Below are positions 34,689-46,631 of a stretch of DNA of 64,000 nt, piece after piece. Under the pieces are notes generated by a model. It did not search any database and was not told the origin of the DNA. It saw only the letters and a list, made by a program, of their open reading frames with translations. The stretch's first letter is position 1, and every line of letters starts with the position of its first letter. The DNA lies in NCBI GenBank assembly GCA_023974075.1, contig CM043796.1, positions 21,088,427 through 21,152,426 on the forward strand. The letters run 5' to 3'. The position numbers and the translations under genes are program-made. This DNA is from Chaenocephalus aceratus. Its lineage: Eukaryota; Chordata; Actinopteri; Perciformes; Channichthyidae.

Positions 34689-37470
34689 TGCTGTGCATGT
34701 GCAATCAAGTGTGAAGATGCTTCTACGTTGAGTTTTGGAACATTTGTGTTCATTTTTTAAACTGCAGCCTGTTTCTCCTAACAGAAGTGGCCGTTGCGGC
34801 GTGTTTGCACCTGTCGGCCACCGCACTATTGCCTTAGCTATCCAACCTAGTTTGAAGACAGGGAATCAATGTTGTCATAATTCAATATGTGTGTGGTAAA
34901 ACTTGTTGAGTTACAATAAAATATCCAAAATCGAATTGTTCAAAAAGCCGTATCAAATCTTTATTACTGTCAGTCATCATTCTGTCTTCCACAAAATCGG
35001 AAAATCTGACCTTCAAGGATTATTATAAGCATTATTCATGACTTATTGATTTTTGAAAAAGAAAGAGTTCGGTAGGAGTAATTATTTGAACGATAGATAT
35101 TGAGGCATACAAATAAAAGCCTGGGAAGCATGCCAATTGCACTGCACCAGCAAAACATAAAAAATCACTACAAAACGCAGTGGGGATCTGACTTCGCTTT
35201 CAATCAAATGTGTTTTATTTTCAACAGTATTAGCATGTAAAATGCACTTCACAATAGGGCTTCTACTCTCCAACATGTCTCTGCTGGAAGCCGTCATTCT
35301 GATCAAATTATCTTTTATTCAGTTCATCTTCTCGTGCTCCACACCTAATGTTGACTTTTTGTTTTATCTCTCTCCTGCTCTTCAAAATAGATTGACTGTT
35401 CTTATTCGTTCTAACTTTTCTTGCTCAAGCATGCCTTTTATAACATACGCCTACTTTTTTGAAGTCCGCTTTCAGATCCAGTCACGTCCCAAAAGCTGAA
35501 TTCTTAGTGGTTTCAAATAATAACTCCATCAGTCATTAAATATTAACAGAATGAAATGATTGTGCTAAACTATAAAAAGTATTAAAGCAGAGACGCTCTA
35601 GGGGTGTCTAATGAACATTTGATATTGCTGTAATAGTGTTTGAGCAATATTTTCATTATTCCATAATGACACATCAAAGTCTCTGTGGTTGTTAATTAGC
35701 CCCCTACACTTATAATAATCCTGTCTTGACTTTTTTTCTTCTATTAAATGTCATCATTTGGCATATCATTTTTACTTTGGGAAATTGAAACCCCCTTTAA
35801 GCAATTATTTTACTCCGCTCTGCTACAGCATTTGTGGGTTGTGACAGGCTGTGTGCTGTATGCACTCCTGAGCAGCCAGCTGCCAGTGTTCCCTGATCTG
35901 AATGTACAGTAAAGAGTCCCTGAAACAGAAAGCACACATTCCTCCATCAGGCGCTGCCAGAGCTTCACTGTTCATCGAGAAACTGCCAGAAAATGAAAAT
36001 ATCAACGTGGGGCTTGCTTAAAATCAGTGTTTCAGATCACTATTTTTTTAACTGTACTGGGTTTCTTTTACTGATATCGTAATATTGAAATAATGCATGT
36101 TTGATATCTTACATCCACCTCTTCAGAATTAGAATAAGTAGAGAATAAAATATCTAAAATATCCATGTATTACGCTTATAGTATCATGTTGCTATATATA
36201 TATGGAGGATGGGACCTGGAATTTAAATATTGTTAGAATAAAAGAGGGAGTCCACATTATATTTTTAAACCTCCATCTGTTACAAGATTGTCCTGGTTTA
36301 CAGATTAGCTCAATCTGATTGTGTGAAGTGGAAAGACATAAGTGTGGGAAGGCAGGTCAAGTACAAGCATCAGAGGACTCAATGAATCACTTCACACACA
36401 CAGCATGAGTGTAAATGAATAATAGCCTTTGGCCTTTATAACCAACATAGCCACTTAACCTCAAGAATAGGGTCAGCATAATTAATGTGTTGCAGACAAA
36501 CAAACAAATGATGCAGGGAAAGCACTGTTTGACCACATAGACAAAAGCGTGTTGCATATAGCCCGACGTGCAAACCAAGTTGGTGTCAAATGGTCCAGCC
36601 TGTTGGATAGCACCAACTACTAACCCCCTCTACTCCAAGGACCACCAGGTGAGCAGACTACCATCTGAACCTGATAGAGCTGCGCCCCTGCAGGCTGTAT
36701 CTGACCCACCCCTCAGCTGACCACTTCACACCTCAGGTCCAGCCATCTGTTCACCCCCACCGTCATGGTCTGTCACAGTTATGCTGGTATACAGGAGATT
36801 AAACTCCAGCAAGGCCTCCTGCCTCTCCCCAACACAGTCAGTCACCATGCATGTATAACAGGTTAGTGTTAAGGCAGTAATATCATTTATAAAATACCAA
36901 GGCAAGGCATTATAGAAACCAGATTAGCGCATTTAGATTCCTGCTTTGTGAGTGCATGAGAAAGGTCTGTATAATTATAGTTAATAAGTTAAATCTGTGA
37001 TCCAGCCAAAAGAAATTGCAACATACTCTACATGAACCCACATGGTTTCTGTCCAAGCCCGAACCACTGCATCTGCTTTGGGCCAAATTAAAAACCAGAG
37101 TTTCCACTTATATACATGTATGTATTGCAAGCTTAAGTAGGACTGTAATTAATGTTGTCCCTTTTTCATATAGAAGCTTCTGTTGGGGTTTTCAAATGTT
37201 ACCTTAATGTCAAGAGTGCAGGAGAAAAGTTTTATGAAAATAGTTTGAAGAAGAATATTTCCTTAGATCGCTCATCAGAATCAAGCCTGGGGGACATTTG
37301 AGAAATGACAGCCCAAGTTGTCCAGAACCTTGCGGGTGGGGTTGGGCCAAATCAAGTTCAGGCAGAGAATCAAAGCACCAAAGTAAACCATTGTTAAAAT
37401 AAGGCTAGGATAGAAAATAAATGGGATTTCTGCATGTTCTTCAGTGATCACTGGATTCAAACTCTTTTGA
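34689..37470. other. Gene-free stretch
   Basis: No exon, RNA gene or clear repeat. The part at 36600-36840 is somewhat GC-richer and CCT/CACC-rich but has no supported frame. Confidence 0.45.
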
Positions 37471-37985
37471 TGTCTTGCATTGTCATGGTCTAGGACTAGG
37501 TTATTGTGTTTCCTGTTATTTTGAAGAGTATTTTCCCTTTGTATCTGGTCTTGTGTCACTTGTGTTTTCTTGCTTTTTTTGGGATTGTTTGCCCTGCCCT
37601 TACTCTTTCCCCACCTGTGTGTAATCACCTTGCTGCCCTCTCCGGCTGTGTCTTGTCAATGTAATGAGTCTGTGTGTGTGTAATTATCCCTGTGTGTATA
37701 TATCCCTGTCTGTCCCAGTGTTCTCTGTCCGTCTGTCTTCCTTGTTTCCACAAATGTTATTCTGCTCATCTTTTTCTCCCGTCACGTTCCTGGATCCCCT
37801 TGAATCCTGTTGTGCCCTGTTGTGCCACCAAGCTTTGTTCTTTGTTTTATTTATTTTCAACCATAGCCTGCTCTCTTAGTGACATATTACTGGATTTGGG
37901 TCCTGCCTACCCCAACCCCTCGACACATACCCTTATATCTCCCAGCACTCTGATATGTCTATGTAAATGAGATGTATCTGTCACT
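37471..37985 (+). repeat. Old dispersed repeat, pyrimidine-rich
   Basis: Style and words ('tgtcatggtc', 'ccccacctgtgtgtaatcacc', 'cttgtttcc') fit the family seen at 1736, 21360 and 32331. Diverged; boundaries approximate. Confidence 0.35.
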
Positions 37986-40955
37986 ATGCATGTCCACTGC
38001 CCCATCCCTGTCTGCCAAGAAAGAAACATAAGAGTCTTTGAAAGCCTCGGAGTTAGTCCGTCTCGAAATCCCCTCAGCTGGATCCCCCACAGAGCGCCAA
38101 CCACACAGAGCCTCCACCGCCTGGAGATGCTGCAGCCAGCAGGAGACTGCACTTCACCCTCCGGCATGTACAACATTTGAGGATTTAGTTTGTGGAGCTC
38201 TGAGACTCTCACTCAGCTGATAGTATCTCTGTGGTGGTGGATCTCCGCTTCGTGACAGACACAAAATACCATGCAGCGCCGCGAGTCTCTGACTCACAGT
38301 GCAGATGTAAGGCTGGTTCAGCTGAAAATAGCTGAAGATATGTTCAAGTAGTGCTATATACAGTACGCACAGTGTGTACTCGAGTGTGTGATGTAGTTAT
38401 GTTGCAATGTGTCATGCATATTCCCTTCCTATTAGACTAAAATAGGTAATGTACACCCAGTTGCCAGCTGTCCAATCTAATGCAATCCAATGCAAGAGTT
38501 GGATTGCCTAAATCTCAATATGTAGTTATACTTTACTGGACAGCATTATATTGAAAGGTGTTTGTAATGGTTTTGAGCCATTCGAGAGTACATGCAAGAA
38601 AACAACCTCCATCTCAAACTCCTGCTTTGAGGTGAAAAGCTGCTAGCATAATAACTCCGTATCCTTGAACTGTGATTAAAGACAGATGCTTTTCTAATTG
38701 CTCAAACATACACTAATGATGCTGATGTTATTTGCAGCGTAGCGGTCTAAGGTTTGCAATTATTGAATATGCAACCTCTTCTCGTCCTTCACGGAGAATC
38801 GATGGATGCAGCGTGGCTGCCGTGGTATATTGGAAGACTTGAATGTTAAAGCTGTGGAATGCAGGGCGGGTGATGGCGGACAGGAGATGTAGTGGTCGTT
38901 GTTCATTGATAAACTGATAACATTCATGTTGTAATCAACCCACACATACTAGCTCAACAAGATGTTACAGGGAAAAGGGAAAGTAAGTTAAAGAATAGTC
39001 ATGATAGCATGGATTTACATGACATAGATATAGAGTGGGATTCAGTGACCCTGTTCATATTGTGTGTTTGTACTTGAAGATGGCCATTGCCTTAAAATGT
39101 TGCATAATCATAACAATATTGAATGCTTTTCCTGTCATCATATATTGTTTCTTAGCTCCAACACCTCCCACAAGCCTCCATTTGGTAAGCAGGGGAGAAA
39201 ATCCACTTAAAAAAATCCTTTTTACATGATTTACATTCACATTATTACAGTCTGGTTGACAAACAAAAACAATTCTGTTTAAACCAGAGACAGAGGGATG
39301 ATGAAATAATGTTGGCTGACATGGGTCAATGAACAATGAATTATGGGAATATGCATAAGGAACATTGTTCTCCTGCCATAACTCCCTTGCTGTCTTGTGT
39401 TTTTACAGACATGGCAATACAAAGACGGTTTGTTATCCAGCCAATATGATGCTAATATGCTTCAAAACGATTGAAAAAAGGTTGTTTGCACATTTATCCT
39501 ACCCAAAACTTGTAATTCATTTGTATTTATATTTGATGACCATGTGCAATATACACCACGTTGTGCACCCTGTTAAATGTTGCAATTGTTCATGTTTCCC
39601 TTAGCAAGAAAGAAGAAAAGACAGAGTAATATAAATAAAGATTGAAAACAATTACATGAATCCCAGTTTAATACAGCCCTCTGAAAAGCAATTTAGAAGA
39701 AGACATTGGCTTTTGTCGCCTAAAATATTGGGTTTTGCTTTTACACTTTGTAGAGGCATCATTTCTCATTATTATTTTTTGATTTACAGGGAAAATGAGC
39801 CCCACTACAGTATGTTTAAAACAAAACAGCGGCTGAGACAAAACCGCTTTCTGTTAACCTTTTTTTAGGAGAGAAAGCATTTTGAAATAAGCCTGCATTT
39901 GTTGGAAATCGTTTGATGAGGTTAGATGTTTAAAACAAAACAAAAAAGGACATTAATTGAAAAGTCTATTGCCTCAAAAGCAAAGTCAAAACATGTTATG
40001 GTCATAATACAAAAGGGACAGAGGGTCTCTCCAAAAACCAGAACATAATATAAAACAAAGATGTTATAATGAAAATAATATAAAATATAAACTGTCATAT
40101 ACCACAAAGAGCATACAAGCTGATTTATTCCAATAAAGTTGTGATCCATTCACTTCTTAGGAAGTATGACTATTAAGGGTTGGAAAGAAACGTACTAATC
40201 AATGTAATCATAAAACATCATCAATCATTATTCCCAATGGGGAAACACAAATGGGCTTTTTTGCACATTATGCAACAAGTGATGCATTATATTACTGCCA
40301 AAAAATAAAACTCAAACATTCCCCAATGAGCCGCAGATATGGCTCATTGAGATTTCTGGCAAGAACAGATAAAATATGTAAGATAAGTAAACATACTAAT
40401 GAACTGATTTGAATTGCAATGATGGTCCCCTGGTGAGGTTCATTTGTGGTGCAAGAACTAACCAACCACGGGAATATATGAGAGCAGATTTGTGCATGAT
40501 TTTGTAACTTTAACCACCAATAAATCCATCTGTGGATTGTGAAATGTGTTCAAAGAGCGACCTTATGACTGATCTGTATTGGGTCATGCACTGTATTTAA
40601 TATTATGTATGCTTTTTAGATGGTTACCATGGTGTTCTTTGTCAGTTCATTAAGTCCATTTTTAAGACAGGGGCCGTGATCCCACAACAACAAGTGCCAA
40701 ATTATTACTGTCTGTATGAATAACATAAGGGGTTTTACTCTGAAGTACAAATAATGCTTCTGATCAACCTATGTCAGTGTTGTTGTAACTCAATGTAATA
40801 AACTAAATACATACATACTATATTAATTTTCGAACAACAAAAATACCAGTTCCTATTTAAAATGTTCTATAATAAATAGTATGGAATTACATTGGGGGAG
40901 CTTGTGACTGTCACTCTTACAGTCATTTTCTAAATAATGTTTTATTATTTGTGTT
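37986..40955. other. Gene-free stretch
   Basis: About 3 kb of mostly AT-rich sequence. A GC-richer patch at 38030-38300 has short open frames but no recognised domain or convincing splice-bounded exon. Confidence 0.45.
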
Positions 40956-40961
40956 TGTATT

Positions 40962-41009
40962 AAAGAAATTGGGATCAATAAAGTATCTATCTATCTCTAT
41001 CTATCTATT
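40962..41009 (+). repeat. LINE-like 3' tail ending in a CTAT repeat
   Basis: The text 'gggatcaataaagtatctatctatc' is typical of the end of fish LINE copies such as Rex1, where the element terminates in a short tandem repeat. Only the last few tens of bases are present. A related opposite-strand phrase 'actttattgatccc' occurs at about 6320 and 16795. Confidence 0.5.
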
Positions 41010-41074
41010 TCATGTGCTTTATGGAGTTTCCCCCTTTCATTAGTGTGTTATTTAGGTTTTGGTGTATGTAAATG

Positions 41075-41156
41075 GTCTTCAAAAGCTACAATCCCAAAGT
41101 TCTATTGGTTAGCGCTCCACCACATTGTACATTACACTGAGCATATTAGGGCCCCT
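41075..41156. mobile_element. TTAA-flanked MITE, right end fragment
   Basis: The end 'gcatattagggcccct' followed by TTAA (41157-41160) is the inverse of the start of the element at 34343. The text 'tctattggttagcgctcca' matches the interior of the copy at 20717. Confidence 0.55.
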
Positions 41157-41788
41157 TTAACAAGTCATTCATCTAATTTGGTGAAACTTGGCGTAACTTG
41201 CCAGAACAAGTTATCATAAACTGATGAAATCTCTCAATTCTTTATTCAAATCACAATTTCACAATTAAAAACATTCCTCCATCAGTATCTGCCGGATACG
41301 TCAGTAATAGAGCATACACATTCATACTGATCTCCAAGTCATATTTTACATCAAAATGTAGTCACTAATCCAAATTGAACCACCGTATTTAGCCTATAAT
41401 TAAAATACATTTACCGTTTTATGTTTAAACCATATAACATTGTTCCTGTAACTATTAATCTGTGTTTATAAGACAATAGGTAGCGTGAGCATTGTGACAG
41501 GTGATTAGTGTCCTGTCAATCTCACAGTTATTGTAAATATATCCCAGCATAAAATAATCATGCGAGTGTAGGTAATCACGTCTGAGCCGAATGTGTGTGC
41601 ATGTTTGTGTGTGTCAACAGTTCGACCCTCAACACGTTAATGACACAAATTAAAACAATTAAAATCTCTTTAATTACGGCTGCTTTAATTATGCCTGCCT
41701 CAACAGGCATGTCTGCTTGACCCCACGTGAAAATGCACATGCAGGAAAGGAGAAATACACACATTTATGCACAGAAATAAACATTGTG

Positions 41789-41789
<1 letters not shown>

Positions 41790-41829
<40 letters not shown>
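41790..41829 (+). repeat. CA microsatellite
   Basis: An uninterrupted CA run of about 40 bp. Confidence 0.95.
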
Positions 41830-41835
<6 letters not shown>

Positions 41836-41926
41836 GGGATAAATGCTGGTAACCTATCAACCTAATGAGCCTTCCACAGCCTCATGAAGCCTGATGATGA
41901 TCATGACACAAATGACATACAAAGCT

Positions 41927-41927
<1 letters not shown>

Positions 41928-41998
<71 letters not shown>

Positions 41999-41999
41999 A

Positions 42000-42049
<50 letters not shown>
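41928..42049 (+). repeat. GT microsatellite, long
   Basis: About 120 bp of GT with a short TATG interruption near 41985-42006. Confidence 0.95.
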
Positions 42050-42053
<4 letters not shown>

Positions 42054-43714
42054 ATTGGAAGTCAAATTAGGTTTTCTTCCACAGTATATCATTCAGCCTG
42101 TAGCTTGTGTTGTACCACTCAGGTGGGCAAAAAAACAACAAGAGATTCCCCCTGAAACCTTCATCTGACTTGTATCTTCTTTCGTTGTCTTGTGACAGGA
42201 TTCGCAACAACATCAATGTCAGCGCTCATTCAACTCTGCTTTTAATCTTGTCGGTGGCGGTGCCGATGCATTATGTCCTTCCTCCTCAGTTTGTAAAAAG
42301 TGCAGGGAAGTTGGTGTTTCCGGGAAATGATTCATCTCTAAAACTGTGCTAACGTTTGCAGGATATCCTCTGGATATTTGAAATCATTCAAAAGCAGATA
42401 CTTTTGTATTGTACTGTTAAAGCCAAAGGGTATAACAAATAATTAGCTATCTAATTAAAGAGACAGATTTCAAAAGAGAACCTCAGCTCACCCCTATATA
42501 AAACCATGCATAATGAGGGAGATTGCATAACGGAACATTAACCCCCCCCCCATCCATCTATTCCTTCCAACCATGCTGCCTTCTCATCTCTGCTCTACTA
42601 ATCCCACTCTTTCACTCATTCCACCTGCATCCACTTCAATATTTTCCCACCATCTCTGTACAAAATAACCCTTGTGTTAAGTATCATAGTGAAGCACTGC
42701 CCTACTCAAGGTCAGAGCATTTAATTTTCTGCTCAGCGTGCCCAAGTGGGATACATTTTATTCAGCAGTGCCAAATAATAAGGTCGGTGTATATTCACCT
42801 TGCAACTAAGCCTGTGTATGATTACATGATTTACTTCTTGCAGCTTACAATTTGCAATGATTATCTATCAACCTCTTCATTCATTCATTATTATTTTATT
42901 CATACATATTCAGAATTTGAATATTAATTTTAAAATGTTTTTATTATCTAAATATGTTTTGGTCCAAATTCTGATCGAAATGACATCGATTCAATCTGAT
43001 TCACAAGAAAGACATGATGATATGTCATCATTGGCAACACTTATTTTCAGCTACAATGACAGATTACAGAAGTTTGAGACCATGCCCATTTGTACTCTTC
43101 AATGTCAAAAGTTGACAATTACGCGACATCCTTTTGAAAAGCTCCTACTATTCTCTGCAGCAATCAGGACATTATTTAGCTTTTCCAATATGCTCAAAAT
43201 GTACATTAGTTTGCTGAAAACCTCTCATTTCAGCAAATAGAAATGAATCCGCCTATCTATGGACATGGCCTGAGATAATAGACCGATACCCTATTGTGCC
43301 ATTCTCTATCCACAGTTCTCCCTCCTTTATTTTATTTAATGAAAATGAACATCTATCTCTGTCTGTCACTCCCTCCATCACACTCTAAACCCATGTGTCC
43401 CCCTGATACCAATTACTTCCCCTCCCTTGCAAGAAATCCCATATCTCTTTCTGTCAGTTTCTTCTTTGATTCCCCTTTCTCCAATCTGTATTCACGTCCG
43501 CTTCCTTGCCCGCCATCCTTCCAGCTTGAGTTGTTCTACCCCTTATTTTGGAAAGGCGCCACATTCTCTCCCTGGCCCAAACCCACAGCCATTAATTCAG
43601 CTAATGACAGATAAATGAAGCATGGAGGATGAGGAGGATAATGCAGAGCTTTACAGACACACACACTTTAATGCAGACCACGAACCACAGGCATGCATAT
43701 ACAGAATATACTAT

Positions 43715-43715
<1 letters not shown>

Positions 43716-43757
<42 letters not shown>
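43716..43757 (+). repeat. CA microsatellite
   Basis: An uninterrupted CA run of about 42 bp. Confidence 0.95.
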
Positions 43758-43759
<2 letters not shown>

Positions 43760-45048
43760 TCACACTCTCTTAGCCGCTTATTGACTTTGTTTGAGGGACT
43801 ATCTTCTTCAAATCTATCTTCTTATTTTTTTCATGTCGGGGTGAGAGGCTGATCCATACACACTGGGCCGCTCGGGTATGTGAGGATGATGAGAGACACT
43901 CTCAAGTTTGGGTTTACAGTTTCTCCATAAGAGGATTATCTGACATCCAGGGAAAAGGGAATCCAACCCATGTTTTCATTAAGCTTCGACAGGGAGCGAG
44001 AGCAGCTGAGAAACAGAAGGTATTGTTGCAGCATACTCAAACCCTAAGTATCACTTGGTATTTTTGAATAGAGTAAAACAAACGAAAACTATATAGGAAA
44101 CAAGACAAGCAAATGATGACATAATCAAGGGGGAATTGAAGCAGGAAAGAATACAAATAGAAAATGCGTATGTCTTTTTTCACATTTGGCATAATGTGCT
44201 TAAAAAGACTGCAGGATTAAAAAATTATAACTGTTTATTCTCTTCTTAAGCCTCTAAGGGAATCATTTATATCCTAACAGCCATATTTGCACAGATGTTA
44301 GCTCTCCAAATACTTTGTTTTAAAATAATTATACATTATTTAACGTTCACGGCTCACATAAATCAAACATTACTTTTCTCTTTCCTCATTAGCATACATT
44401 AGGATAATGAAGTGCATTATAACACTGAGTGTTTTGCATATAATGGGGATGTTCTTAATTGTGCTAATGACTGTTTCACTAAAGCAGATGAATAGGTCAA
44501 CACTCCACTTTGACTTTAAAACTCTGTATACGGCAATTTTAAACGGCCGCCTAGCTAAGTGTGAAATGTATTCAGCCTGTAGATTATCATTTTAATTAAT
44601 CTTGCTTACTTGGTCGTGTAATTTAAACATTTGCTGGGTCTGCGGGATGGAGGGGAGGAGGAGAGAGATGGAGGATGGCGGGATACGGGGTGTGACAGGA
44701 GAAGAAGAAGAAGGAGTGAAGCCGTGTGTCAGAGGATGTGTGTGTGAATGCAGGAGAGCAACCACGTTAGCAAATTAGCATCACCTTCACAGGAATAATG
44801 CTATTCTCTGCCTTATTAGGTCTGGAAGTGCCAAAGAATATAAACTGGTGCTTTGAGGAGGGAATAGGTAATCTGAGGATATAACAGCATAATAATTACC
44901 AGTTGTTGAAGGAAAGCTTTGCAGAATTTTGGGCAGCCAGTGCCTTTATTGTACAGACAGATTAGAATGTGGGGAGACAGAGTTGATGACATGTGTCCCA
45001 AGCTGTTTTCGAACCCGGGTCCTCCTAATTTCACTTTTAATGTGTGAA
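43758..45048. other. Gene-free stretch
   Basis: Nothing recognised; purine-rich around 44640-44720. Confidence 0.5.
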
Positions 45049-45380
45049 ATACACATGTAGTATGCTTCTTTTTTTTTTAGCTCAGTGTGAATTTTCTTTC
45101 CTCCTGTGTGCTTGAACCACAGGCACTCAAAGCCCATGCATGTTGTCGCTTTGTAAAGAAGATCAAAACCAATGGCCCCAGTTTCATTACTATACTTCGT
45201 TCAGAAGGCTTAATTACAAATGAGCAATACAAATTACATTTGCAAACACTTTACATGTGATCATTTAACTGGAGGTCCCAGTGGTGGGTGGTTGCTGTCA
45301 GCCAGCAGCATCAGGCACAGCAGGACGCAGAGAGCATGGGCTGATCAAAGCTGCATGGCAACAAGCATACCAGCATCCGT
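45049..45380 (+). repeat. Inverted duplication, arm 1
   Basis: The stretch is the near-exact inverse of 57877-58183, from 'atacacatgtagtatgct' to 'gcatccgt'. Arm 1 has 29 extra bases at about 45122-45150. Similarity stops sharply at both ends, so it is either a dispersed low-copy repeat or a duplicated segment. Neither arm has a coding frame. Confidence 0.85.
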
Positions 45381-45579
45381 AAGTGTAATATAGTAAGAAA
45401 TAATTGGTAAGAGGCAGGGGTGCTACATGGGTCAAACAAACCCAACACTTTCGACCAAGAAACCGTTGTTTGTGTTGTGTGTGTGAAACTAAACATCATT
45501 GTTAATATTTTTCGTAATTTGCAAGTCGAACAAATCTTTGTCAATTGCTTAATGTTGGGGAAATATTTTCCAAGGCAAC

Positions 45580-45928
45580 TGTGACCCAGTTTATCAGTTT
45601 AAACTATCCTGACTGACCTGTAACCTGGGCTGCTTTTCTCTCAGTGTTTTGTCTCCCTGTTCCTGCCTGTTGGCGTCAGCTGATAGAGGTGTTATGCTTC
45701 TATCTTGTTATGCACAATGTTGATTATTCTCTCAGAACTAGCTAAATACATGGGTCTGGAGAAGAGATCTTCAGAATTGGTTTTGCATCTTAACCGTGGC
45801 CCATGACATGTCTTGTGAATTCTCCGGCTGAAGCTCCAAATAAACCGTCAGTGTTTGCCATCAAAGCTCCAGCTCTCCTCGTGTCTCTCTGAGTCCTGTT
45901 TCCAATTGCTTCAGAAGTTTCCCCCACA
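45580..45928 (+). repeat. Diverged solo LTR related to the downstream LTR element
   Basis: It begins TGTGACCC and ends CCCCCACA. Its second half follows the same plan as the 470-bp LTRs at 46141 and 49550: 'tgtgaattctccggctgaagc', an AATAAA signal, 'cagtgtttgccatcaaagctcc' and 'cagaagtttcccccaca'. No target duplication is visible, and no internal sequence follows. Probably an old solo LTR of a sister family. Confidence 0.55.
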
Positions 45929-46140
45929 CTGGCATGATCATTTCCTAAACCTTAACCAAATTGTTTTGTTGCCTAAACCTACACTTCCTGTGAAAGATGA
46001 ACGTTTGTTCATAAATGTTGCTACACATACGAAATGGGACATTTTGGAGACACACCAAAACTGACATGAGTTGACTGTTATTAGTTTGAAGCATCAGCAA
46101 TATTGACAATATTAACAAATGGATACTCAAGTATGGTTAA

Positions 46141-46610
46141 TGTGAGGGAATCATTTTAGCTTTACTAAGATATTTGACCTTTCGGCCTGTTGACGTTTTA
46201 AAACCAAGCCGAAGTCTGTTATCTGTCTGTTATCTGTCTTAAGGAATGGGAAGTGTCAACTTTTGCTGCCATTATCTGTTTTATGACCGGTCAACTCTCG
46301 GTCACAAGAGCCATAGAGTCAGATAAGGTGATTCAGTGCTTCCCGGTGGACACAGATGCCTTCCCCAATGTGTGGGTTGACTCCCTGTAAACTGGTTAAA
46401 AGGTCTACTGGGATGAGAGGCAGATTCAGAGTTGACATGGCAACCCACCCGTGCAGTCAGAACCTTTGACTGTGTAACTTGTGATGTGAATTTCTCCGGC
46501 CAATGCTTGTATTAAATCTCAGTGTTTGACATCAGAACTCCTGCTCGTCCTGTGTCTCCTTCATGAGTCGGTGACTCCCACTGCATTGCTACACAGAAGT
46601 TTCCTCCACA
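46141..46610 (+). repeat. 5' LTR
   Basis: It starts TGTGAGGGAA and ends TTTCCTCCACA. An ATTAAA polyadenylation-type hexamer occurs near 46511. Nearly identical to 49550-50019. Confidence 0.9.
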
Positions 46611-46612
46611 AA

Positions 46613-46631
46613 TTGGCGTTGTCGGCAGGAT
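46613..46631 (+). promoter_or_regulatory. Primer-binding-site-like sequence
   Basis: Two to three bases after the 5' LTR comes TTGGCGTTGTCGGCAGGAT. The leading TGG complements the CCA end of a tRNA as expected for reverse-transcription priming. I could not assign the tRNA. A donor-like CTGGTAAGTG follows at about 46650. Confidence 0.6.

Larger units (their letters stand above)
41161..43715. other. Gene-free stretch with microsatellites
   Basis: Contains CA and GT tracts (listed separately). Around 41630-41720 there are several TAATTA-type words in complex sequence, a pattern often seen in conserved enhancers. No exon recognised. Confidence 0.4.

Noticed and set aside
36600..36840. GC-richer patch as a possible exon
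   Set aside because: No open frame with a recognised domain and no convincing splice sites bounding one.
41928..42092. His/Thr-rich and Val/Cys-rich open frames
   Set aside because: They are translations of GT/CA microsatellites.
44999..45035. tRNA-like T-arm text 'ttcgaacccgggtcc'
   Set aside because: No cloverleaf or A-box can be built around it on either strand.
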